A stretch of DNA of 64,000 nt, taken from the NCBI GenBank assembly GCA_038396625.1, contig CP121688.1, positions 372,001 through 436,000 on the forward strand. The letters are read 5' to 3'. This DNA is from G038396625 sp038396625. GTDB taxonomy: Bacteria > Bacillota > Clostridia > Peptostreptococcales > Thermotaleaceae. Both the position numbers and the translations under genes were made by a program. Shown piece after piece: positions 16,019 to 23,593 of the stretch; position 1 is the stretch's first letter, and the number at the start of each line of letters is the position of its first letter. Under the pieces are notes generated by a model. The model searched no databases. It saw only the letters and a list, made by a program, of their open reading frames with translations, and was not told where the DNA came from.

Positions 16019-17429
16019 AAAACTGCTAAGTACGTATTTTGTTATTATTGTGGTAAGCTTTCTTCTTTTAGGATTGCTTTTTTCTCAATTGATGGGAAAT
16101 TACTTTTTTAACAGACATGAGCGCGTACTGATCGAAGAAGGCGACAAAATCAATGAATTGGTTATCGATTATTTGAATGGCAAAATTAGTCGAGAAAGGT
16201 TAAATCTAGAGTTGCAATCTGTAGAACGGTTTTTAAATACCCGCATATGGATCATAGACAAAAGAGGAACAATTTATGGGGTTTCAAGCAACGAAAAGCA
16301 ATGGATTGGAAAGCAAATTACCGCAAAGGAAATGCTTGAAGTACTTAAGGGCAGGATTGTAGTGAAAAAGGGAATCTATGAAGAGCAAGATAAAATACCC
16401 ATGGTAACTGTAGGGGTTCCTATCTTTATCAATGGACAAGTAGAAAACGCTATTATCATGCATTCTCCACTATATGAAATCACCAAGGCCATTCGGGAGG
16501 TGCATAAAATTATTTGGACAGCGATGACCATTTCTTTTATAATTTCCTTTGGCATTCTCTATATTGTATCTAAAAGAGTCTCTTTTCCTTTAAGAGCCAT
16601 GGATCAAGCGGCACAAAAGCTAGCAGAGGGAGACTTTCGTCAAAGAGTTCCTATCTATGGAAATACAGAAGATGAGATTGGGAGAGTAACGAGAACGTTT
16701 AATGTGATGGCGGAGCGATTAGAAGCCATAGAAGAGAATAGAAGAAGTTTTATCTCTGCCGTTGCCCATGAATTGAGATCTCCCTTAACCTTGATTAAAG
16801 GGTTTGTACAAGGGATGGTGGATGGGACTGTAAAACAAAACGAGCGCAATAAGTATTTACAAATTATTTTGGAAGAAACCACTAGGTTAAATCAATTGAT
16901 ATCGAATTTGTTAGACCTACAGAGAATGGAATCTGATGAATATCCGATACACCCTCAAATCTTTGATATCAATGAATGTATTCGAAGAACCTTGATAAAG
17001 TTTGAAGAAAAAATTGAAAGCAAAAAAATAGAGATTCAGCTTTTGCTAGAGAATCATAAAATGATGGTTTGGGCGGATAAGGATGCCATAGAACAGGTAT
17101 TGACCAATTTGATTGATAATGCTATGAAATTTATGGAGGAAGAAGGTTATTTAGAAGTTAAGACCTATATAGCACAGCAGAAAGTGTGGATAAAAGTAAA
17201 AGATAATGGTATGGGCATCCCTTTAGAAGAGCAAGCAAGAATATGGGATAAATTTTATAAGGTGGATAAGGCACGAGATCGAAATAAAAAAGGAACAGGT
17301 TTGGGATTGCATATTGTAAAAAAAATTATTGATAGACATGAAGAAAGCATTAAAGTAGAGAGTGAACCAAGTCAAGGAACAAGTTTTCTCTTTTCTTTAG
17401 CAAAATCAAAAGAGCATAAGAATCTATGA
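15999..17429 (+). CDS. Sensor histidine kinase with HAMP domain
   Basis: A 476-residue kinase. The plan is a membrane segment (about 10-33), an extracellular sensor (about 35-165), a second membrane segment (170-190), HAMP (190-243), dimerisation with phospho-acceptor H257 in AVAHELRSPLTLIKGF, and an ATPase domain with NLIDNAMKF (N box), VKDNGMGIPLEE (G1), FYKVDKA (F) and GTGLGLHIVKKI (G2). The extracellular domain is about 130 residues, compatible with a small-molecule or envelope-stress sensor. It shares a transcript with the response regulator and precedes htrA. Confidence 0.93.
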   Translation: MFNTVFKKLLSTYFVIIVVSFLLLGLLFSQLMGNYFFNRHERVLIEEGDKINELVIDYLNGKISRERLNLELQSVERFLNTRIWIIDKRGTIYGVSSNEKQWIGKQITAKEMLEVLKGRIVVKKGIYEEQDKIPMVTVGVPIFINGQVENAIIMHSPLYEITKAIREVHKIIWTAMTISFIISFGILYIVSKRVSFPLRAMDQAAQKLAEGDFRQRVPIYGNTEDEIGRVTRTFNVMAERLEAIEENRRSFISAVAHELRSPLTLIKGFVQGMVDGTVKQNERNKYLQIILEETTRLNQLISNLLDLQRMESDEYPIHPQIFDINECIRRTLIKFEEKIESKKIEIQLLLENHKMMVWADKDAIEQVLTNLIDNAMKFMEEEGYLEVKTYIAQQKVWIKVKDNGMGIPLEEQARIWDKFYKVDKARDRNKKGTGLGLHIVKKIIDRHEESIKVESEPSQGTSFLFSLAKSKEHKNL

Positions 17430-17446
17430 TGAAAAATATTTTTGCG

Positions 17447-17491
17447 TGTTCACAATTTGTTCATATTTTGTTCATAACCTTGTTTTAAAAT
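17447..17491 (+). promoter_or_regulatory. Three PhoP-like direct repeats and -10 upstream of htrA
   Basis: TGTTCACA (17447), TGTTCATA (17458) and TGTTCATA (17469) repeat at exactly 11-base intervals. Their cores TTCACA/TTCATA fit the PhoP box of Bacillus (TT[ACT]A[CT]A every 11 bases). A -10-like TAAAAT at 17486-17491 begins 9 bases after the last box, the geometry of OmpR/PhoB-family activation. Confidence 0.7.
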
Positions 17492-17525
17492 AAAGTTATC
17501 AACAATAAATAAGGAGGTTTTTCAG

Positions 17526-18743
17526 ATGGCATATGAACATGAATCCTATCATGGAAAGGATCAGCAAGATCTTGTACAGACGCCACAAATATATTACGTA
17601 GAAGAGAAGCCCACAAAGCCGAAAAAAAGCAAGTCATATATGGTGTTGATTATGACGATAATGATTTCTGCTTTGATTGGAGGCATCCTATCTAGCTATG
17701 TAGTACCTGTGTATATCTTTGGGAACATTTTGCCTTATCCACAGAACTATTTCGGTAAGGATGTAAAACAAGTTATTAATGTAGAATCGCAAAACACAGA
17801 GTTTCTAGTATCCGCTGTGGCAAAGAAGGCCATGCCCTCTGTGGTGGGAATTACCACCGAAAGCGTTCAAAAAGATTTCTTCTTTGGAACAAGAAGATCC
17901 AATGGCTTAGGGACAGGTGTTGTGGTAGATCAAAGAGGATATATCTTGACCAACGCCCATGTGGTAAACAACGGCAATGTAAAAGCACTCAATGTATTAT
18001 TCGATGATGGAAGTAAGAAAGATGCAAAAATACTTTGGAGTGATCCTTCCTTAGATTTGGCAGTCATTAAAGTGGATGGTGTAAGTGTAGCACCTGCAGA
18101 TTTAGGTGATTCAGATAATTTAGAGGTGGGAGAAGTGGCTGTTGCTATTGGAAATCCTTTGGGGATGCAGTTTGAGAGAACTGTTACCTCAGGAATTATT
18201 AGTGGCTTAAATAGAAATATTGCTGTAAGTCCTAATGAAAGTATTGAAGGCTTAATTCAAACCGATGCATCGATTAATCCTGGTAATAGTGGAGGGCCTC
18301 TGCTTAATGCCAAGGGAGAAGTGATTGGTATTAATACAGCGAAGATTCAGTCAGGAGAAGGCTTGGGATTTGCAGTACCCATTAATATTGCAAAACCTAT
18401 CGTAGATCAGTTTATTGAAAAAGGAGAATTTCAAAAGGTATATATGGGCATTAAAGGAATAGATGTATCATTGTTTGAAAAAACCATGGGAACGGATTTA
18501 TCTGTGGACAAGGGGGTTTATGTAGTGGAAGTTACAAATCAATCTCCTGCGGCAAAGGCAGGCTTACACAGTGCAGATATTATCATAGGCATAGAAGAAA
18601 AAGAAATTGTTACTATGAGTCAACTGGTAAGACAATTGTATCAATATAGACCAGGGGACACGATCAACTTAAAAATTATGCGAGATGGCATAGAAAAACA
18701 ATTGAAAGTAAAATTAGAAATTATGCCAAGGCAATATCAATAA
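17526..18743 (+). CDS. htrA: HtrA/DegP-like membrane-anchored serine protease with PDZ domain
   Basis: Quality-control protease acting outside the membrane. A cytoplasmic N-terminus of about 38 residues precedes one membrane anchor (about 39-62). The trypsin-like domain carries the triad H145 (TNAHVV), D177 (SLDLAVI) and S255 (NPGNSGGPLL). One PDZ domain spans about 300-395 (GVYVVEVTNQSPAAKAGL). Size (405) fits Gram-positive HtrA. AAGGAGGT is well placed before the ATG. The boxes upstream and the two-component pair before it suggest stress-induced expression like CssRS-HtrA. Confidence 0.95.
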   Translation: MAYEHESYHGKDQQDLVQTPQIYYVEEKPTKPKKSKSYMVLIMTIMISALIGGILSSYVVPVYIFGNILPYPQNYFGKDVKQVINVESQNTEFLVSAVAKKAMPSVVGITTESVQKDFFFGTRRSNGLGTGVVVDQRGYILTNAHVVNNGNVKALNVLFDDGSKKDAKILWSDPSLDLAVIKVDGVSVAPADLGDSDNLEVGEVAVAIGNPLGMQFERTVTSGIISGLNRNIAVSPNESIEGLIQTDASINPGNSGGPLLNAKGEVIGINTAKIQSGEGLGFAVPINIAKPIVDQFIEKGEFQKVYMGIKGIDVSLFEKTMGTDLSVDKGVYVVEVTNQSPAAKAGLHSADIIIGIEEKEIVTMSQLVRQLYQYRPGDTINLKIMRDGIEKQLKVKLEIMPRQYQ

Positions 18744-18766
18744 GAATTTGACCAATTTTCACTTTG

Positions 18767-18795
18767 ACAGTATGAGATAAACCTCATACTGTTTT
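18767..18795. terminator. Terminator after htrA
   Basis: ACAGTATGAG / CTCATACTGT hairpin followed by TTT, between convergent genes. Confidence 0.75.
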
Positions 18796-18800
18796 GCCTA

Positions 18801-19067
18801 TTAATTTTTTTTAGAATCTTTATCATCTATAAAGCCTGAATATTTTCCCCAATTTGTTTTATAAGCGATCAATAGAACAATACACATATATGCCCACATG
18901 ATCATTGTAAATCCATAAATAAAAGGCATGCCCAAAATCATAGGTTCTATCCGATTGATAAAATAGATTCCTGGGAATTCCATAATGGCAAACCCTAGGA
19001 TGATAAGGATCCACAAAATTTTGGTCGTGACTCCTTCTTTTCTTTTTTTTACCATTTTCCCACCCAT
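18801..19067 (-). CDS. Small two-segment membrane protein (DUF3311-like)
   Basis: An 88-residue protein with two hydrophobic segments (about 16-37 and 45-70), a Pro-Gly turn FPGIYFINRIEPMILGMPF and a polar C-terminus. The spacing and the ILGMPFIYGFTMIMW segment resemble DUF3311 proteins, which usually sit beside a sodium-solute symporter as a companion subunit. No symporter adjoins it here, so it is an orphan. Start could be the ATG at 19067 (GGAGG 10 bases upstream) or the ATG 12 bases further in, preceded by GGGTGGG. Confidence 0.65.
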   Translation of the reverse strand: MGGKMVKKRKEGVTTKILWILIILGFAIMEFPGIYFINRIEPMILGMPFIYGFTMIMWAYMCIVLLIAYKTNWGKYSGFIDDKDSKKN

Positions 19068-19211
19068 TTTGAAATGTCCTCCCTTTGAAAAAAATCAAAA
19101 ACTACTCATGGATACACGTACTGTTTGTGTATAATCATGATATCAAGTAAATGGATAAAAGTCTACCTAGCATGTAGTGAAAAAGATGTGTTTATCCTTA
19201 TATCCAAGGAA

Positions 19212-19766
19212 TTATTTAATTTTTTTCTCTAGGTCTTCAATGAGTTGAAGATATTTTTCTTGAATGTTTTGGTTACGAGCTTCTAATTCTACTACTTGGC
19301 ACTGATTCTCTACTTTTTTCATGGCTTCTTTGCTCAGGCGTTTTTGTGCAAAGGTATAAATAGCCGTATCTTCCTTATCAATATGTCGATGTAATAGATC
19401 GGTATAAGCGATGGCATTGGCAATCACATCCACTCTTGCTTCTTTGTCACCAGCTTGTACTTTTTTTAAGGCATTTTCGAGATTGCTTATGAATAGCCTT
19501 CCCAAATCATGCTCTGCAAACATACCCATGATGGGTCCTTTTTCTATTACTTCCCCTAACTCTTCAGACATTTGCTTAAACAAAACAGCTTCTTCTTTGT
19601 TGTGATGATGTTGGTCTGCATAATTTCTAACAAAATCAATGATTTGGTAAAAGATATCATAATCTATAGATAGACCATCTAAAATTTTTATACACAATTC
19701 TCTTGTAATCAATAATATTCTTTTTATATTTTTATGCTCCTGCATCATTAATTCAATGGCATTCAA
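19212..19766 (-). CDS. Hemerythrin-like HHE cation-binding protein
   Basis: A 184-residue four-helix-bundle protein with the di-iron ligand set of hemerythrin-like domains: H11 (MQEHKN), H53-H55 with E58 (DQHHHNKEE), H86 (FAEHD), and H126/H128 with E132-D133 (LHRHIDKED). Such proteins bind oxygen or NO or store iron in anaerobes. The C-terminal 35 residues are a coiled helix. The start is TTG with AAGGAGG about 11 bases upstream. It is a single-gene unit. Confidence 0.88.
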   Translation of the reverse strand: MNAIELMMQEHKNIKRILLITRELCIKILDGLSIDYDIFYQIIDFVRNYADQHHHNKEEAVLFKQMSEELGEVIEKGPIMGMFAEHDLGRLFISNLENALKKVQAGDKEARVDVIANAIAYTDLLHRHIDKEDTAIYTFAQKRLSKEAMKKVENQCQVVELEARNQNIQEKYLQLIEDLEKKIK

Positions 19767-19931
19767 GGGAATTTCAACCTCCTTAAAATGTATTTACTAT
19801 TAGTATTGGCTTTTTCAGTATAAATAAACAACATATTAACTTGCCATATTTGATAGGTTTTGACAGGGATAAATGCTTAGGAATCATCGCATGATAATAA
19901 TGAAAGAAAAAAAGAATGAGGAGGGGTTTTT

Positions 19932-20105
19932 GTGGAAGTTCGTGAAGGATTGATACCGACTGCTCTTGGATCAGCAGTGACATTAACAGGAGCTATGATG
20001 AAAAGAAGAGACATGGCACCAATGATTGCTGCAGGGATTGTAGGCTTTGGATTGGCCCATATCGTTCTTGGTACAGTGGATATGGTGCAGCATAATCGCC
20101 GTTAA
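19932..20105 (+). CDS. Small membrane protein, 57 residues
   Basis: A short gene starting at GTG 19932, 5 bases after GAGGAGGGG, and ending at TAA 20105, with a strong terminator behind it. The product, beginning MEVREGLIPTALGSAVTLTG, has a hydrophobic segment (IAAGIVGFGLAHIVLGTV, about 32-50) and a basic MMKRRD loop. I recall similar short proteins in Bacillus and Clostridium, sometimes mislabelled asparagine synthase; the true function is unknown. It diverges from the hemerythrin gene. Confidence 0.75.
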   Translation: MEVREGLIPTALGSAVTLTGAMMKRRDMAPMIAAGIVGFGLAHIVLGTVDMVQHNRR

Positions 20106-20116
20106 TGATAGATCTT

Positions 20117-20151
20117 AGTAAGGGCATGGAAAACTGCCCTTACTTCTTTTT
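20117..20151 (+). terminator. Terminator after the 57-residue gene
   Basis: AGTAAGGGCA / TGCCCTTACT hairpin, 8-base loop, followed by TCTTTTTT. Confidence 0.88.
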
Positions 20152-20283
20152 TGTGTGAATAATGAAAGTAAGAAGCTATGTATAAAATAAGATGATGCCT
20201 ATAGCAACGGAATTTTATTTGAATAATCTATCTAGGGTATAATATCACTAAAGAATAAATCTACAACAGAAGGAGAGAGAATC

Positions 20284-20970
20284 ATGAGAAGAAAAATGAT
20301 ACCCATATGGATAGCAATATTGATTTTAGGTTTACTAACAGGGTGTGGGAAAGCAGAAGTGCCTCAAGACAGTCATGATAGTGCACAATCGAAAATCAAT
20401 CCACCATCTAAGAAACTATTAAGCATTTTTCCACACGAAAAAGATACTACATACATTTATAATGGGTTTGCCGAGTATGGCCATGTTATTGAAATTGACA
20501 ATGTAGAAGAAAAGGAAGCAGAGACTATCTATGATATTATAGGAGAAGTAGGAGATCCCTCTGGGGGAGAAGCACCAGGTAATTTTGATATCAAGCTGCA
20601 GTATATTGTAGATCATGAAAAGATAACAGAAAAGATTATACAAGGAGAACGCTTACCCCACAAGATTCCTGAGCTGCAGGTTTTAAAACTTCCTTTGAAA
20701 ACAGGAAGTACTTGGGATCAAAAAATCGTCATAGATGGAAAAGAGGAAATACTAAAGGCAGAAATTGAATTTGTAAGAAAAGATGAAACGGATGATACAG
20801 AAACCTATGGCGTTGTATATAGGGTTCCTATGAAGGATATGCCCAATGAGATGTATGAAGAACGAAGAGTTTTTAAAAGAGGTGTGGGACTATATAGTTT
20901 TGAAAATACCATTGGAAAAGAATATGATTTTAACTTTGGATATACATTGAGCTTTATTGATAAAGAGTAA
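20284..20970 (+). CDS. Hypothetical lipoprotein
   Basis: A 228-residue lipoprotein: basic start MRRKM, hydrophobic stretch and lipobox LLTGC with Cys at residue 21. The mature part begins with a charged linker and then a beta-rich domain (YIYNGFAEYGHVIEID; LPLKTGSTWDQKIVID; EERRVFKRGVGLYSFENTIG) that reads like clostridial secreted lipoproteins of unknown function. No enzyme motif seen. AAGGAGA precedes the ATG, and a terminator follows. Confidence 0.8.
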   Translation: MRRKMIPIWIAILILGLLTGCGKAEVPQDSHDSAQSKINPPSKKLLSIFPHEKDTTYIYNGFAEYGHVIEIDNVEEKEAETIYDIIGEVGDPSGGEAPGNFDIKLQYIVDHEKITEKIIQGERLPHKIPELQVLKLPLKTGSTWDQKIVIDGKEEILKAEIEFVRKDETDDTETYGVVYRVPMKDMPNEMYEERRVFKRGVGLYSFENTIGKEYDFNFGYTLSFIDKE

Positions 20971-21002
20971 ATTTGATATGTTTATCTAAAAAAATCCATA
21001 CT

Positions 21003-21036
21003 AAAAGAATGTCTGATATAAAGGACATTCTTTTTT
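21003..21036 (+). terminator. Terminator after lipoprotein gene
   Basis: AAAAGAATGTC / GACATTCTTTT hairpin with a 10-base loop and a T6 run. Confidence 0.88.
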
Positions 21037-21076
21037 CTCATCAATGAATTTTCTATGAAAGAGATAGACGAAATAA

Positions 21077-21122
21077 TGTCAAAAAAACCGTCGAAAAAGT
21101 GACAGTGTCAAAAAAGTTGACA
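21077..21122 (+). promoter_or_regulatory. Upstream activator sites for sigma-54 promoter
   Basis: TGTCAA-AAAAG-TTGACA at 21106-21122 is a perfect inverted repeat. A related TGTCAA at 21077 and GTGACA at 21099 form a second, looser pair. They lie 65-110 bases before the sigma-54 promoter, where enhancer-binding proteins bind. Another TGTCAA half-site is at 21175. Confidence 0.55.
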
Positions 21123-21185
21123 TATATTTTCAGTATGAAAATCCGAAAAGATTGATAAATCCTAAACATGATTTTGTCAAAAACA

Positions 21186-21201
21186 TGGCATGATCCTTGC
21201 G
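21186..21201 (+). promoter_or_regulatory. Sigma-54 (-24/-12) promoter
   Basis: TGGCATGATCCTTGC: the GG and GC doublets are separated by exactly 10 bases and both flanking elements (TGGCA, TTGC) match the sigma-54 consensus. It is 60 bases before the AhpD-like gene. A sigma-54 activator is encoded two genes downstream. Confidence 0.8.
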
Positions 21202-21247
21202 TATAATATTTATATAAAAAAATAAACCTATCATAGGAGGTATGATC

Positions 21248-21604
21248 ATGGCAAAAGATCCAAGACAATTATTAAACGAATTTATGGGAGGACTTGAAGA
21301 CTTTGGGCAAAAGCAACCTGCAGCAACAGAAGCATTCATGAATTTATTAGGAACTGCGTATACAGAAGGTGCATTAGATGTAAAAACAAAGGAGTTAATG
21401 AGTGTGGCAATCGGTGCTTATAATCGATGCGAATACTGTATTGTTTTCCATGTATATAAGGCATTAGAAGCGGGTGCTACAAGAGAAGAAATCTACGAGG
21501 CAGCAATGGTGGCTGTTGCTTTTGGTGGAGGTCCATCTATGGCATACTCTGTATCACTTTTAAAAGATTCAGTAGAAACTTTTGCTCCTGATTTTGGGAA
21601 GTAA
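21248..21604 (+). CDS. AhpD-like carboxymuconolactone decarboxylase-family protein
   Basis: A 118-residue CMD/AhpD-family protein. The AhpD active-site pattern E-x11-C-x2-C-x3-H is exact: E49, C61, C64, H68 (RCEYCIVFH). AhpD-type proteins pass electrons from dihydrolipoyl proteins to peroxide or peroxiredoxin. The next gene is a dihydrolipoyl dehydrogenase with its own lipoyl domain, which supports a redox role for this protein rather than a decarboxylase role. I start at ATG 21248, 6 bases after AGGAGGT; ATG 21242 abuts that site. Expression appears sigma-54 dependent. Confidence 0.9.
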   Translation: MAKDPRQLLNEFMGGLEDFGQKQPAATEAFMNLLGTAYTEGALDVKTKELMSVAIGAYNRCEYCIVFHVYKALEAGATREEIYEAAMVAVAFGGGPSMAYSVSLLKDSVETFAPDFGK

Positions 21605-21664
21605 AAATGGGTGGGTAGCTGTAAAAAGCTACCCCTCACTATATAGAAGAAAGGATGATCTGCA

Positions 21665-23401
21665 TTGAATTATGATATTTTTATGCCTAAATTGGGAACG
21701 ACTTCAAAGTATAAACTAACGAGAATATCTGTAGAAGCAGGACAAGAGATTAAGGTAGGAGATAAGCTTTTTGAAGTAGAAGCAGGAAAAGCTAGCAAGG
21801 CAGTATATTCTGAATATCAAGGTGTTATAAAAGAATTATTGGTAGAAGAATTTTCAGAAATAGAAGTAGGAAAGCCTGTATTGATTATTGAAGGAGAAGA
21901 AGGGCAGACTAAAGAAAAAGAAACTGTAGCAGCTCCAAAGCCTCAAAGCACAACATCTAAGGGTGGAATAAAGGGCGGATATTTTGATATTAAAATAAAA
22001 AAAGCAAAAAAAGATATGACATGTGATATTGCCATTTTAGGTGGAGGACCAGGAGGCTATGTGGCAGCCATCAAAGGTGCTCAAGAAGGTAAAAAAGTAA
22101 TTGTGATCGAAAAAGATAAATTAGGCGGCACCTGTTTAAATAGAGGATGTATTCCCACAAAGGCATTGGTGCGTTCTGTAGAAGTATTAGAAAATATAAA
22201 AAGTAGTGAGAAGTATGGACTAGGAAAATTTGAAGGAAACTATGATCTTGGAAAAATGATAGACCGCAAAAACCAAGTGGTGGAGCAACTGGTATCAGGA
22301 ATCGGAAATTTAATGGAATCCAACAATATTACAGTTTTATACGGTGCGGGAAAATTTGAGGATAAAAATACTTTATTGGTAGAAGGAAAAGATTTTGATG
22401 CAACGGTAAAAGCAGAAAATATTATTATTGCAACGGGTTCAAGACCTGCAGTACTGCCCATTCCTGGTATTGATAATCCAAATGTACTCAATAGTACAGA
22501 AATACTGGATATGAGAAAGTTACCTTCTTCTATGGTGATCGTAGGTGGTGGTGTTATCGGAATGGAGTTTGCCTTTATTTTAAACAGCTTAGGTGTACAA
22601 GTTACTGTGGTTGAAATGATGCCGCAAATTTTAAGCATTGTAGATCAAGAAGTAGCAGAAGAACTGCACAATGTGGCTATAACTAAAGGCATTAGAATCC
22701 ATACCAGTGCAAAACTAGAGAGAATTGAAAAAATTGAAAATGGCGGGAATTTAGTAATTGTAGAAAAGGGAGACCAAAAGATTAATTTAGTAGCGGAAAA
22801 AATATTTATTTCTATTGGTCGTGCATTAAATACGGAAGATATGGGGCTTGAAAAAATAGGTGTTGAAATGGAAAAAAGAGCCATAAAGGTAGATAAATAT
22901 CTGCAAACAAATGTAGAAGGGATTTATGCCATTGGTGATGTCAATGGACAATATATGCTTGCCCATGTGGCTTCAACAGAAGGTTTCATTGCCATAGATA
23001 ATATTCTTGGAAAAGAAAAGAAGATGGAATATCACGCAGTCCCAAGTGCTATTTTTACACATCCAGAGATTGCTTGTGTAGGATTAACAGAAAAAGAGGC
23101 AGTAGACAAAGGCTTTGAAGTAAAGATAGGAAAATTCCCTTATGCTGCAAATGGCAAGTCATTGGCAGCAGGAGAAGAAGCAGGATTTGTAAAAATTATT
23201 GCTGATGAACATGGGAAGATATTGGGAGGATGGATCATTGGCTATAGTGCATCAGATCTAATTCCCCAAATTACCTTGGCCATAAATAATGGGTTGACAG
23301 TAGAAGACGTGGTAAATACCATTTATGCTCACCCTACAATCTCTGAGTGTATTCCAGAAGCATGTCATGGGGTATTTGGTCATCCTATCCATCTTCCATA
23401 A
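21665..23401 (+). CDS. lpdA: Dihydrolipoyl dehydrogenase with N-terminal lipoyl domain
   Basis: A 578-residue flavoprotein that oxidises dihydrolipoamide with NAD+, or runs in reverse. Residues 1-78 are a lipoyl domain; the attachment lysine is probably K42 in VEAGKASKA, where the usual ETDKA is altered. After a linker come the FAD fold (GGGPGGYVAA), the redox disulfide GGTCLNRGCIPTKAL, the NAD fold (VGGGVIGMEFA), YAIGDVNG and the dimer interface with HPTISE. The start is TTG with AAAGGATG upstream. There are no E1/E2 dehydrogenase genes nearby, so its partner may be the AhpD-like protein just upstream. Confidence 0.93.
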   Translation: MNYDIFMPKLGTTSKYKLTRISVEAGQEIKVGDKLFEVEAGKASKAVYSEYQGVIKELLVEEFSEIEVGKPVLIIEGEEGQTKEKETVAAPKPQSTTSKGGIKGGYFDIKIKKAKKDMTCDIAILGGGPGGYVAAIKGAQEGKKVIVIEKDKLGGTCLNRGCIPTKALVRSVEVLENIKSSEKYGLGKFEGNYDLGKMIDRKNQVVEQLVSGIGNLMESNNITVLYGAGKFEDKNTLLVEGKDFDATVKAENIIIATGSRPAVLPIPGIDNPNVLNSTEILDMRKLPSSMVIVGGGVIGMEFAFILNSLGVQVTVVEMMPQILSIVDQEVAEELHNVAITKGIRIHTSAKLERIEKIENGGNLVIVEKGDQKINLVAEKIFISIGRALNTEDMGLEKIGVEMEKRAIKVDKYLQTNVEGIYAIGDVNGQYMLAHVASTEGFIAIDNILGKEKKMEYHAVPSAIFTHPEIACVGLTEKEAVDKGFEVKIGKFPYAANGKSLAAGEEAGFVKIIADEHGKILGGWIIGYSASDLIPQITLAINNGLTVEDVVNTIYAHPTISECIPEACHGVFGHPIHLP

Positions 23402-23422
23402 AAGAATAAAGGGCAGAACAGG

Positions 23423-23456
23423 AAAACAGGTGGTGAATTTTCATTACCTGTTTTTT
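23423..23456 (+). terminator. Terminator after lpdA
   Basis: AAAACAGGT / ACCTGTTTT stem, extended by G-U pairs, ending in a T6 run. Confidence 0.8.
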
Positions 23457-23593
23457 ATATGTGAAAATAATGGGTAAAATATAGGCAAAAATGCTGTAGA
23501 AATGATGATCTATGAACTTTTTGAGGAATGACAAAAGGAAAAATCATTCATTTGTCGTAATAGTAACATAGAAAAAATTTAGGATGTGAGGAA

